The position numbers and the translations under genes are program-made. A stretch of DNA of 64,000 bases from an uncultured Pelagibacteraceae bacterium (GTDB taxonomy: Bacteria; Pseudomonadota; Alphaproteobacteria; Pelagibacterales; Pelagibacteraceae): NCBI GenBank assembly GCA_902580115.1, contig CACHJN010000001.1, positions 62,001 to 126,000 of the forward strand, in the 5' to 3' direction. A model generated the notes under the pieces. It was not told the DNA's origin. It worked only from the letters and a program-made list of their open reading frames with translations, and searched no databases. Positions 10,126 through 19,562 of the stretch are shown here, one piece after another (position 1 is the first letter of the stretch; the number at the start of each line of letters is the position of its first letter).

Positions 10126-10881
10126 ATGTCTTCAAGTTTTGACATAAAAAAAATATGTGATGAAAGCTTAGATGAGTTATTTTCCAAAGAATATTTTGAA
10201 AAGAAGAAAAAAAGAAAAGAATTAAAAGATAATACTGAACCCCTTTATTCTGAGATCGATAAAAGAATTTCATTTATATTTCACGCAGTGACCATCAGAA
10301 GTGGTATTATTTTAGAAAAAATCTATTTTAATCAAGTAAAAAATTGCTGCCCGCATTTAGATGTTTGGTCAGAGCAAAAGTTCAAAATATCGAAACATGC
10401 TATGCAACTAGCATCCGATCAAGACAACGAAGATGTAATAAATACTGATTTACCTTACGGTGAAACTTATAAAATTGGGAAAAAAAGAAAAAAAACACGT
10501 CAAATAGATTTATTAACTTACGATAAGGATAAAAATATCCTTAATTCATATGAGATTAAACGAGGTGGTGGTCATCATGATAGTGAAAAACAAGAAAAAA
10601 TAATTGAAAATTTAATAGCTGTAAAAATGTTGCTTAAAGATTATGGAGTAAGTGAAAAAAAATTAAAAATTAAAAAATATAAAAGCTTTATTATTTCACA
10701 TATGAACCAAGAATTATTTTCTCCAAATTATAGATTTCTACAGATTAATGGCAATGAAGTGGACCAGCATTTTAATGCCAAGCTTAAAGTGCATGTTGAT
10801 AAGGACTATAATTATTTTGTATCAGAATTTAAAAGAAGATTTAAAGAGCTTAAGCGTGAGTCGATTAAATTAGCTAATTAA
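10126..10881 (+). CDS. Uncharacterised protein with PD-(D/E)XK nuclease-like motif
   Basis: 251 aa; RQIDLLTYDKDKNILNSYEIKRGG matches the D...ExK spacing of PD-(D/E)XK nucleases; 7-nt gap after ccrM. Confidence 0.6.
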   Translation: MSSSFDIKKICDESLDELFSKEYFEKKKKRKELKDNTEPLYSEIDKRISFIFHAVTIRSGIILEKIYFNQVKNCCPHLDVWSEQKFKISKHAMQLASDQDNEDVINTDLPYGETYKIGKKRKKTRQIDLLTYDKDKNILNSYEIKRGGGHHDSEKQEKIIENLIAVKMLLKDYGVSEKKLKIKKYKSFIISHMNQELFSPNYRFLQINGNEVDQHFNAKLKVHVDKDYNYFVSEFKRRFKELKRESIKLAN

Positions 10882-11502
10882 TTTTAATTGTTCTTTAGTT
10901 TCGATCCATTTAGAAGGTCTTTTTCTTGTTTTCACTGCACTCTTTTTATCAAATAATCCAACTTGATCCCCCCAAGAATCCCAGTTGGATTTTGTTTTTC
11001 TTGCAAATAATTCGAGGTAAGGACCTTGTACCAACTTTTCAATTCTCTCATATGTTTGTTCTGGCTTTCGACTATGCTCTCTTCTCTTATCTATAATTAA
11101 TCTTTTTACATCTTTGCCAACTCGTTTTGGATTTCCTATCGTACCCATAATACATTGCTCAACATTTGCCCTAGTCCAATAACCAAGGCCTGTAAAAAAA
11201 TCTTTCTCCGCTGAAAGTTTATTTAAATTAACTTTTGTATTTGTTTTAGCCCAGTAAAAAGCTACAGTCTTAAAATTAAAACCCCAGCATTTCATTAATT
11301 CTAAACCCTGGTCTAACATTGGATCGGTTACCCACATAAAAAGTGCACAATCTTTATCTGCATATCTACTAATGTTTAATTTTTTAAGATCGGCTAAAGT
11401 TAAACAATCGTAGTGAGATATAGCATTTCTGCCCTCACCTTTTTCGCTGAAATTTTTAAACCTCCAAGGTGGGTCTGCATAAATAACTTTATATTTTTTC
11501 AT
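10870..11502 (-). CDS. MT-A70 family adenine methyltransferase
   Basis: YKVIYADPPWRFKNF (DPPW), FMWVTDPML, KPEQTYERIEKLVQGPYLELFARK. Confidence 0.92.
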   Translation of the reverse strand: MKKYKVIYADPPWRFKNFSEKGEGRNAISHYDCLTLADLKKLNISRYADKDCALFMWVTDPMLDQGLELMKCWGFNFKTVAFYWAKTNTKVNLNKLSAEKDFFTGLGYWTRANVEQCIMGTIGNPKRVGKDVKRLIIDKRREHSRKPEQTYERIEKLVQGPYLELFARKTKSNWDSWGDQVGLFDKKSAVKTRKRPSKWIETKEQLKLIS

Positions 11503-11557
11503 AACGAATCAAGAATTACTTTATCATATGAACAAAATAGGAACAAAATAATTTAAT

Positions 11558-12688
11558 TTATTTTTTATATACTGTGCCTAAATAAGAATTAATAAAACTT
11601 TTTCTTTTTATTAAAAATTTCATAAAAAAATTTCTAATCGTTTGCATGAATTTACTTGAAAAATGAAACACAAAAAAATTAAAGTTTGATCTTCTTCTTA
11701 CTAATTTTGTTCTCTTTGACCTTTCTTGAAAATAAATTTTTTGTATGTCACTTCTTTCCTCTTTAATTAAATTAAATAATTCATAAGCACTTTCTATCGA
11801 TTGTCCTGCGCCTTGGGCTAATGTTGGTAAAAAACCATTAAATGCATCGCCGATATAGAAAACTTTACTATTAGTTGATGGAAGTATTTTAGGAGTTACA
11901 TATAACGGCCAAGATTTCAAATCTTCTTCAAAAGCTTTTGCTAAATTTGGATTTTGTTTTACAACTTTATCAAGTATAGATTTAATATTGTCAGGGTCAT
12001 ACTTTCTATGTCGCACTATGCAAACTAAATTAAGATCTTTATTTTGATTAATTGGGTAAATTACTATATGACAATTTTTACCCATCATCAGATTAATTTT
12101 TGATTGATCAATGTCTAATCCTGATGCTGTCTTAAGAATAGCTCTTATTGCAATAGCATTTTTAAATACTGGTTTATTTTTTTTCTTTTCAAAGAATGTG
12201 CGCGTATTAGAAAAAATTCCATCTGCACCAATTACATAATCTACTAGGTCATTTGTATTATCATCAAATTTTATTAGAATTTTTCCCTTTAATTCAGAAA
12301 CCTCTTTTATTCGTTTTCCAAACCTAATGTGCTGAGTATAAATATCGTCTTTTAAAAATTCAATTAAAGTGGACCTTTGCAAAGTTGTATACTTGATATC
12401 ATTAGAATTAAATTGAATTAAATCTAAATCACATATTTTTTTGTTTAGTATATTGTAAAGGTCGATTCCATTTGGGTGATATATTTTTTCATTATTAATT
12501 TTACTAAAGTTAATTTTATTTAAAATTTTAACGCTATTAGTTGAGACTTGTATGCCATAACCCTCATCAAGAGGTAAGCTCTCATTTTTTTCATATACCA
12601 TAAAGTCATGATTTTTATCTTTGTATAAAAAATTTGCTAAAGTTAAACCAGCAATTCCAGATCCAATAATCGCAATTTTTTTTTTCAT
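11558..12688 (-). CDS. FAD-dependent monooxygenase (UbiH/salicylate hydroxylase-like)
   Basis: GSGIAGLTLANFL FAD motif, YVIGADGIFSNTR, GDAFNGFLPTLAQGAGQSIE. Confidence 0.85.
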   Translation of the reverse strand: MKKKIAIIGSGIAGLTLANFLYKDKNHDFMVYEKNESLPLDEGYGIQVSTNSVKILNKINFSKINNEKIYHPNGIDLYNILNKKICDLDLIQFNSNDIKYTTLQRSTLIEFLKDDIYTQHIRFGKRIKEVSELKGKILIKFDDNTNDLVDYVIGADGIFSNTRTFFEKKKNKPVFKNAIAIRAILKTASGLDIDQSKINLMMGKNCHIVIYPINQNKDLNLVCIVRHRKYDPDNIKSILDKVVKQNPNLAKAFEEDLKSWPLYVTPKILPSTNSKVFYIGDAFNGFLPTLAQGAGQSIESAYELFNLIKEERSDIQKIYFQERSKRTKLVRRRSNFNFFVFHFSSKFMQTIRNFFMKFLIKRKSFINSYLGTVYKK

Positions 12689-13686
12689 TAAAATAAAACT
12701 GAAACCTGTTTAAATATTTGTTTTGTAAATGAAGGTATAAACTCATTATTTCTTTTAATAGAATACCAAGAATAATTATTGGGTATATCTTTTGAGAACT
12801 GATAATACAAATTAATATTTAATTTTTTATTTGAAATAGAATTTTTATATTTTGACAACAACTTCCATTTTTTAAAAGATTTATTTTTTTTGATACTTTC
12901 AATTTTTGGTAAATTAAACTCATTTAAAAAGCCCGTATTATTTTTTTTAGTTAAAGCTATCTCACCTTTTTTAGATAGATAACAAAAAATATTTATATTT
13001 TTATTAGTCATTTCTTTTTTAATTTGTTTGATTTTATTTGAGGATTTGTAAAATTTACAATTTATTTTAATAGGACACCTATAACATTTTGGATTTTTAG
13101 AATTGCAAACTAAAGCTCCAAATTCCATCATTGCTTCAACAAGATCTGAATTTCTGTTTGTGTTAAATATTTTTTTTTTATTTATCTTTTTGAATTCTTT
13201 AAAATCTATTTTTCTCACTTCCATATTAAGTATTCTAGAAATAACTCTTTTCACATTCCCATCAAGTGCTAAAGTCGGTTTATTATAAATCAATGCAGCC
13301 AAAACATTTGAAGTATAATCACCAATACCTGGTAAAGTTTTTATTTCTTCTATTTCTCGTGGAAGTTTTGAATTATATTTTTTTACTAAAATTCTTGATG
13401 TGGCTAAAAGGTTTCTCGCTCTTCTGTAATATCCTAAGCCCTCCCATAATTTAAGAATTTTTTTCTCATTTGCTTTTGACAATGAATTAAGATTACGAAA
13501 TTTACTTGTAAATTTTTCAAAGTAAGGAATTACAGTTTTTACTTGTGTTTGTTGTAACATGAATTCACTTAAAACACGATAATAAAGCTTATTATTTGAT
13601 TTTTTACCAACACGCCAAGGCAAAGTGCGCCTGTTATTATCATACCAAGCTAAAACTTTTTTTGTTAAATTAAACTTCAAATGCAT
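12688..13686 (-). CDS. mutY: A/G-specific adenine glycosylase
   Basis: LPWR, SEFMLQQTQVKTV, LPGIGDYT, C-x6-C-x2-C-x5-C Fe-S motif. Confidence 0.96.
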   Translation of the reverse strand: MHLKFNLTKKVLAWYDNNRRTLPWRVGKKSNNKLYYRVLSEFMLQQTQVKTVIPYFEKFTSKFRNLNSLSKANEKKILKLWEGLGYYRRARNLLATSRILVKKYNSKLPREIEEIKTLPGIGDYTSNVLAALIYNKPTLALDGNVKRVISRILNMEVRKIDFKEFKKINKKKIFNTNRNSDLVEAMMEFGALVCNSKNPKCYRCPIKINCKFYKSSNKIKQIKKEMTNKNINIFCYLSKKGEIALTKKNNTGFLNEFNLPKIESIKKNKSFKKWKLLSKYKNSISNKKLNINLYYQFSKDIPNNYSWYSIKRNNEFIPSFTKQIFKQVSVLF

Positions 13687-14169
13687 AAAAAAAAAATTAA
13701 TAATAGTTTAACTAAAAATTTCATTCAAGGTCTGAGACCTTTATCAAATACCTTACCATTTCAAATAAAAAAAGTATTAAAGAAAAATGGATTTAATTTA
13801 TCCTCAATTGTTGATAATTGGACTAAAATTATAGGCAATGATTTTTCTAATAAATGTTATCCCATTAATATAAAAACTCAAGGCAACTCAAAAGAAGTAA
13901 CGCTAATACTCAACGTTATTCATGGTAAGGAAATTGATATTGAGTACAATAAAAAAAATATCATTGACAAAATCAACTCATATTTTGGATATTCTTTTAT
14001 CAAAAATATTCAAATTAAGGTAATTAGTACAAAATTTACAAATTTATCAAAAAAAAGTAATATAAGAAAAATAAAAAAAAATTTTGATGATAATTTGAAG
14101 AAGGTTGAAGATATCAATTTAAAAAATAAATTAGAAAAATTAATAAGTGCTTATAATGAAAAAAAATAA
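13681..14169 (+). CDS. dciA: DUF721/DciA family protein (predicted helicase-interacting factor)
   Basis: Position between mutY and dsbA/smc, VDNWTKIIGNDFSNKCYPINI resembles DUF721 WxxIVG core. Confidence 0.7.
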   Translation: MHKKKINNSLTKNFIQGLRPLSNTLPFQIKKVLKKNGFNLSSIVDNWTKIIGNDFSNKCYPINIKTQGNSKEVTLILNVIHGKEIDIEYNKKNIIDKINSYFGYSFIKNIQIKVISTKFTNLSKKSNIRKIKKNFDDNLKKVEDINLKNKLEKLISAYNEKK

Positions 14170-14749
14170 ATTTATTTTAATTGTTATATTTATTTGTTCT
14201 CAGTTTTTAGTATCTACGATAGCTTTTGGAAATATTTTAAAAATTGGCAATGATAGCGCAAAGGTAACTGTCAAAGTTTTTTCTTCTTTAACCTGCCCTC
14301 ACTGTGCATCTTTTCACGAAAAAATTTTTGAGAATTTAAAAAAAGATTATATTGATAAAGGTAAAGTAAAATTTGAACACCATGCTTTTCCTTTGGATTT
14401 AGCTGCTCTAAATGCAGAAAAGGTAGTAAGATGCGCTCCGAGCTCAAATGCAAAATTTGAACTTTTATCTAAAATTTATGATAAGCAAAAGAGATGGGCT
14501 GTTGGTTCAGACATAAATAAAATAAATGATATTTTAGTTAAAATTGGGACTGATTCTAAAATTAACGAGAGTAACTTAAGAGCTTGTTTAAAAAATGAGG
14601 AAACTCAAGAATTAATTTTAAATGAGAGAATTAAGGCGCAAAAAGAATATAATATAACCTCTACACCTACCATTTACATTAATGATAAGAAATATGAGGA
14701 TAAGCACGAATTCAAATCTTTCAAAAGACAAATAGATAAATTATTATAA
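14156..14749 (+). CDS. DsbA family thiol:disulfide protein
   Basis: Signal peptide, FSSLTCPHCASFHEK, TSTPTIYIN cis-Pro motif. Confidence 0.9.
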   Translation: MKKNKFILIVIFICSQFLVSTIAFGNILKIGNDSAKVTVKVFSSLTCPHCASFHEKIFENLKKDYIDKGKVKFEHHAFPLDLAALNAEKVVRCAPSSNAKFELLSKIYDKQKRWAVGSDINKINDILVKIGTDSKINESNLRACLKNEETQELILNERIKAQKEYNITSTPTIYINDKKYEDKHEFKSFKRQIDKLL

Positions 14750-14753
14750 CAGT

Positions 14754-17189
14754 ATGAAGTTTAAAAAATTGGAGCTAACCGGCTTTAAGTCGTTCTTCGA
14801 TAAAACAACTTTTTATATCGAGGATGGTTTAACTGGAATAGTCGGACCAAACGGCTGTGGAAAATCTAATATAGTTGAGTCTTTAAGATGGTGTATGGGA
14901 GAAACATCAGCAAAAAGCATGAGAGGATCTGGTATGGAAGATGTTATATTTTCAGGAACATCAAATAGACCAGAAAAAAATTTCTCTGAAGTTTCTTTAT
15001 TAATTGACAACAAAGATAAGGATGGTCCCGAGCAGTATCATAAATTAGATGAAATTTTGATAACTAGAAAAATAGAGAGAAATAAAGGCTCAAAATATTA
15101 TTTAAATGAAAAGGAAGTGAGAGCTAGAGATGCTCAAACTTTTTTTGCTGATTTATCAACTGGGGCTCATTCTCCCTCTTTAATCAGTCAAGGTAAAATT
15201 GGTCAATTAGTAACTGCTAAACCTGTTGAAAGAAGAGCTATTTTAGAAGAAGCCGCTGGTATAGCTGGAATTCATGTGAGAAGACACGAGGCTGAAACAA
15301 GATTAAATGCAGCAGAGAATAATCTAAAGAGAGCTGATGAACTAAAAAAACAGCAGCAAAAACAATTAGATAATTTAAAAAAACAAGCTGAAGAGGCTAC
15401 AAAATATAAAGAAATTTCTAAAGAAATTAGAAAAGCAGAAGCAGGTTTATATTATCTCAAGTTAATTGAGATTGAAAAAAATAAAAAAGAAATCTTAGAA
15501 AACGTCAGTGAACAAGATGATGAAATAAGTGCTATAAAAATAGACTTAAATCATAATACAGAATTACTAAATGAAGAAAATTCAAAATTAGCTCCTCTAA
15601 GAGATAGAAAACTAGAAAGCTTAGCAAAACTTCAGAAGATAAATTTAGATATGACTAATTTAGAGGAAGAAGAAAAAAGAATAAAAAAATTATCAACAAA
15701 ACTGGAAAATTCATTGGCAATTATTAATTCTGACTTAGAAAGGGAGAAAAGTATTTCTTTAGACTCTTCTCTAAATGAGAAAAGAATTTTAGAGGAAAAG
15801 GATGAACTGTTAAAAACAGAAAAAACGTTTGGAAATACTGAGATAGAAATTAATGAAAATTTAGAGCTATCCAAAAGAAATTTAAATAGTTTAAAAAAAG
15901 AACTTGCAAGCTTAATTTTTGAAATTGGTAAACTGGTTGAAGAGGAGAAGAAAATTCCTAAAGAATTATTTAATAGTCTTAAAGGAATAGTTGATAAAAT
16001 AACATCAGCTCATGAAATTTATGCATCAAATTATAGCAAGAACGAAACAGTTAAAAGCGATTCAATTAAAAGAAAAGAGAGAATTAAAAATATTGATATT
16101 GAGTTAGAAAATTGGAAAAATTTAAAAGTTAATTCTGAAAAAATGATTAATAATCTACAAGAGAGAAAAAATAAGATAAATAATGAAATGAAAGAAAATC
16201 AAAAAAATCCTGAGATAATTGCTACTAATAAAGGTCAAAATATACAAAATTTAGAAAATACAAAAAAAAGAAGTGAGGAGCTAGAAGAGGAGCTAAAGTC
16301 TGCTGAGGAAAAGTATAACAAAATTAATGATAATATTAAAGAGGTCCAAGAAAAATTAACAATATTAAGGGAGGATAAAGCCAGAAACGAAGCAACTTTA
16401 GAAGGTATTGCAACAAGAAAAAAGGATTTGTTTTATTCGATAAACGCAGAATTAAATATTGCAGATGAATCTAAACTATTATCTTTGTCAGAATTAAACC
16501 TTGGGGATTTGCCTTCTATAGATGAACAAATTTCAACTGTTAGTAAAATTAGAAAAGAAAGAGAGTCAATGGGTACCGTAAATTTAAGGGCTGATATAGA
16601 GACAAAAAAATTTGAAGATGAAATAAAGAAAATGGAAGATGATCGGGCTGATCTTTATACAGCCATAGTAAAACTTAAATCTAGTATTGAAGAGTTAAAT
16701 CAAAAAGGTAGGGAAAGACTTTTAGATGCATTTGAAAAAGTTAATAGAAAATTTAATGAAGTCTATACTAAACTTTTTAGTGGAGGAAGTGCTAAGCTGG
16801 AATTAGTTGACTCGGATGATCCTCTAGAAGCTGGATTAGAAATGTTTGTTTCTCCGCCCGGAAAAAGATTACAGTCTATTACTTTATTGTCTGGTGGTGA
16901 ACAGGCACTTACAGCTTTATCTTTAATTTTTGCAGTTTTTCTTGTTAATCCTTCACCTATATGTGTTTTAGATGAAGTTGATGCCCCTCTTGATGATGCG
17001 AATGTCACAAGGTTTTGTTCTTTATTAGATGAGTTAACAAATATTACGAAAACTAGATTTATAATAATCACTCATCACGCTTTGACCATGTCAAGAATGC
17101 ATCGATTATATGGAATAACGATGCCCGAAAAAGGCATTAGTCAATTAGTTGCTGTTGATCTGGAAAAAGCTGAAGAGCTTGTGGCATAA
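14754..17189 (+). CDS. smc: Chromosome segregation protein SMC (unusually short, 811 aa)
   Basis: Walker A GPNGCGKSN, signature LLSGGEQALTALSLIF, Walker B ICVLDEVDAPLDD; single uninterrupted ORF. Confidence 0.95.
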   Translation: MKFKKLELTGFKSFFDKTTFYIEDGLTGIVGPNGCGKSNIVESLRWCMGETSAKSMRGSGMEDVIFSGTSNRPEKNFSEVSLLIDNKDKDGPEQYHKLDEILITRKIERNKGSKYYLNEKEVRARDAQTFFADLSTGAHSPSLISQGKIGQLVTAKPVERRAILEEAAGIAGIHVRRHEAETRLNAAENNLKRADELKKQQQKQLDNLKKQAEEATKYKEISKEIRKAEAGLYYLKLIEIEKNKKEILENVSEQDDEISAIKIDLNHNTELLNEENSKLAPLRDRKLESLAKLQKINLDMTNLEEEEKRIKKLSTKLENSLAIINSDLEREKSISLDSSLNEKRILEEKDELLKTEKTFGNTEIEINENLELSKRNLNSLKKELASLIFEIGKLVEEEKKIPKELFNSLKGIVDKITSAHEIYASNYSKNETVKSDSIKRKERIKNIDIELENWKNLKVNSEKMINNLQERKNKINNEMKENQKNPEIIATNKGQNIQNLENTKKRSEELEEELKSAEEKYNKINDNIKEVQEKLTILREDKARNEATLEGIATRKKDLFYSINAELNIADESKLLSLSELNLGDLPSIDEQISTVSKIRKERESMGTVNLRADIETKKFEDEIKKMEDDRADLYTAIVKLKSSIEELNQKGRERLLDAFEKVNRKFNEVYTKLFSGGSAKLELVDSDDPLEAGLEMFVSPPGKRLQSITLLSGGEQALTALSLIFAVFLVNPSPICVLDEVDAPLDDANVTRFCSLLDELTNITKTRFIIITHHALTMSRMHRLYGITMPEKGISQLVAVDLEKAEELVA

Positions 17190-17193
17190 ACAA

Positions 17194-17469
17194 ATGGACA
17201 ATAAGGATTTTAAAACTCGCCTCAGGATTGCAAAAAAAGAAATTTTAAAAAAAAATACAAACGAAGACGATAAAAAAGGACTTTTTATGGGTTCGGCCTT
17301 CAGACTGGGTACTGAATTAGTAGCTGCTGTAGTGGTTGGGACAATTATTGGGTTTATTTTAGATAACTGGTTTGATACTAAACCTTGGTTTATTATTACA
17401 TTCTTTTTTATAGGTGTAATAGCAGGAATTCTTAATGTTATTAGAGTAGCTAATAACATGCAAAGGTAA
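17194..17469 (+). CDS. atpI: ATP synthase protein I
   Basis: Two hydrophobic helices, AFRLGTELVAAVVVGTIIGFILDNWFDTKPW; upstream of atpB; start at MDNKDF. Confidence 0.88.
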   Translation: MDNKDFKTRLRIAKKEILKKNTNEDDKKGLFMGSAFRLGTELVAAVVVGTIIGFILDNWFDTKPWFIITFFFIGVIAGILNVIRVANNMQR

Positions 17470-17490
17470 AATTGATAAAGGAATTAATTT

Positions 17491-18225
17491 ATGGCAGCTA
17501 ATCCAATGCATCAGTTTCAAGTCTACAGACTTGGGCCTGAGATTAAATTAGGAAATGTAGACTTATCATTTACTAACGCAAGTTTATTCATGCTTTTAAG
17601 CGCATTATCCATTTGTTTATTTTTATATTTTGGATCAAAACAAAAAAAAATAGTACCTGGAAGATTACAGCTAGTAACTGAACTATTTTATAATTTTATT
17701 GCAAAAATGATAAGTGATACAGCGGGATCAAAAGCTAAACCGTATTTTCCTTTTATATTCACCCTGTTCATGTTTGTATTGCTTTGTAATATGATAGGAA
17801 TGCTTCCCTATTCTTTTACAGTGACAAGTCATATTATAGTTACGCTCGTGATGGCTCTATTTATATTTATTGCTGTAACAATTATTGGATTTTTAAAACA
17901 TGGTTTTAAGTATTTATCTATATTTGTTCCAAAAGGTGTTCCGGTAGTTTTGTTGCCATTAATAACAATTATTGAAATAATTTCTTATTTAAGTAGGCCT
18001 GTTAGTCTTTCTGTAAGGTTATTTGCAAATATGATGGCAGGACATACTATGTTAAAAGTTTTTGGAAGTTTTGTTATAAGTTTGGGTCTATTAGGTGGAT
18101 GGTTACCACTTAGTTTTTCAGTTGCATTAACAGGTTTAGAAATACTAGTAGCTTTTTTACAAGCTTATGTTTTTGCAATTTTAACCTGCATCTATTTAAA
18201 TGATGCACTTAATCTTCACCATTAA
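17491..18225 (+). CDS. atpB: ATP synthase F0 subunit a
   Basis: LSRPVSLSVRLFANMMAGHTMLKV motif. Confidence 0.98.
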   Translation: MAANPMHQFQVYRLGPEIKLGNVDLSFTNASLFMLLSALSICLFLYFGSKQKKIVPGRLQLVTELFYNFIAKMISDTAGSKAKPYFPFIFTLFMFVLLCNMIGMLPYSFTVTSHIIVTLVMALFIFIAVTIIGFLKHGFKYLSIFVPKGVPVVLLPLITIIEIISYLSRPVSLSVRLFANMMAGHTMLKVFGSFVISLGLLGGWLPLSFSVALTGLEILVAFLQAYVFAILTCIYLNDALNLHH

Positions 18226-18240
18226 AAAAAAGGAGGAAAA

Positions 18241-18468
18241 ATGGAGTTAGAAGCGGCAAAAATGATTGGGGCAGGATTAGCTGCAATCGCGTTGGCAGGT
18301 GCTGGGGTTGGTATCGGAATAATTTTCGGTAACTACTTATCAGGAGCCATGAGAAATCCGTCTGCTGCACAAAAGCAATTCCCTAATTTACTTTTAGGTT
18401 TTGCTTTAGCTGAGGCGACAGGACTATTTGGACTTGTAGTTGCACTGATTATCTTATTTGCATTTTAA
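18241..18468 (+). CDS. atpE: ATP synthase F0 subunit c
   Basis: 75 aa, GAGVGIGIIFGNYLSGAMRNPSA, FALAEATGLFGLVVALI; GGAGGAAAA RBS. Confidence 0.98.
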   Translation: MELEAAKMIGAGLAAIALAGAGVGIGIIFGNYLSGAMRNPSAAQKQFPNLLLGFALAEATGLFGLVVALIILFAF

Positions 18469-18476
18469 AGATAAAT

Positions 18477-19052
18477 ATGTGGCTTAAAGTACCTTTAATT
18501 ATTTTTATTTTTTGGTTTGAAACATTATTGTTTGCAGCTGAGGCGGGTATGCCTCAGCTGGACTCGAAATATTGGTTTTCACAATCATTCTGGCTAATTT
18601 TAATTTTTTTAGCACTTTATTTGTCTTTATCTAAATTTTTTATTCCTAAAATAAAGAACAACCTGGATGACAGAGAAAAAAAAATAAAAGATAATTTAGA
18701 TGAAGCAAAAGAACTTTCTGAACTAGCGGATAAAAAAAATTTAGACTATGAAAAAGAAATATCTAATGCAAAAAAAGAAGTAATTAAAATTATAACAGAC
18801 TCAAAAAAACAACTTGATAAAAATATTGCGCAAAAAAAAGAAAAGTTTGAAAAAGAACTTGAAAAAGAAATAAAGAAAGCCGAACAAGAAGTTATTGATC
18901 TAAAAAAGATGTCTGGTCAATCAATTAATTCTATTGCTGAAGAAATTTCATCAAAAATAATCGAAAATATAACTGGTGATAAATTAAATGACAGTAGTAT
19001 TAAAGCTGCAGTCAACGAAGTATCAAAAAATAAAATTGGAAAATATTTATGA
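18477..19052 (+). CDS. atpG: ATP synthase F0 subunit b'
   Basis: N-terminal TM followed by long charged helix, first of two b-type subunits. Confidence 0.88.
   Translation: MWLKVPLIIFIFWFETLLFAAEAGMPQLDSKYWFSQSFWLILIFLALYLSLSKFFIPKIKNNLDDREKKIKDNLDEAKELSELADKKNLDYEKEISNAKKEVIKIITDSKKQLDKNIAQKKEKFEKELEKEIKKAEQEVIDLKKMSGQSINSIAEEISSKIIENITGDKLNDSSIKAAVNEVSKNKIGKYL
18535..18560 (+). promoter_or_regulatory. Perfect 10-bp inverted repeat (RNA hairpin) in 5' part of the b' gene
   Basis: CAGCTGAGGC-GGGTAT-GCCTCAGCTG read directly; arms 18535-18544 and 18551-18560. Confidence 0.6.
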
Positions 19053-19546
19053 TAATTGATGCAACATTTTGGGTAGCAATTTCTTTTTTAATTTTTGTAG
19101 TACTTCTAATCTACTTTAAAGTTCCATCAAAAGTTAGAAACATTTTAGATGAAAATATTAACCAAATAAAAAAACAAATAGATGAGTCTGAAAAACTGAA
19201 AGAAGAAGCTAAAAATAAATTAGCTGAATACGAAAAGAAAATCGGTGACTCTAAATCACAAATTAATAAAATGATCAGAGACGCTAATGAAAACGCAGAA
19301 AAAAATATAATAAAATCAAATGAAGTATTTTATAAATTAATTGAAAATAGAAAGAAAAATACCGAAGAAAAAATAAAACAATTAAAAAATCAAGCTATAA
19401 AAGATATAAAAAATACCTCAATTAATATAGCTTTTGAAAGTATAGAGAAACTAATGCTTAATTCTTTAGATAAGAGTAAGTTAGATAAGATTTATAGTCA
19501 AAGTGTAGAAGAAACAAAGTTAGCACTTCAAAAGAAATCCAGTTAA
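19049..19546 (+). CDS. atpF: ATP synthase F0 subunit b
   Basis: N-terminal TM, VPSKVRNILDENINQIKKQIDESEKLKEEA. Confidence 0.93.
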   Translation: MIIDATFWVAISFLIFVVLLIYFKVPSKVRNILDENINQIKKQIDESEKLKEEAKNKLAEYEKKIGDSKSQINKMIRDANENAEKNIIKSNEVFYKLIENRKKNTEEKIKQLKNQAIKDIKNTSINIAFESIEKLMLNSLDKSKLDKIYSQSVEETKLALQKKSS

Positions 19547-19562
19547 AATAAGCCAAAATAAA

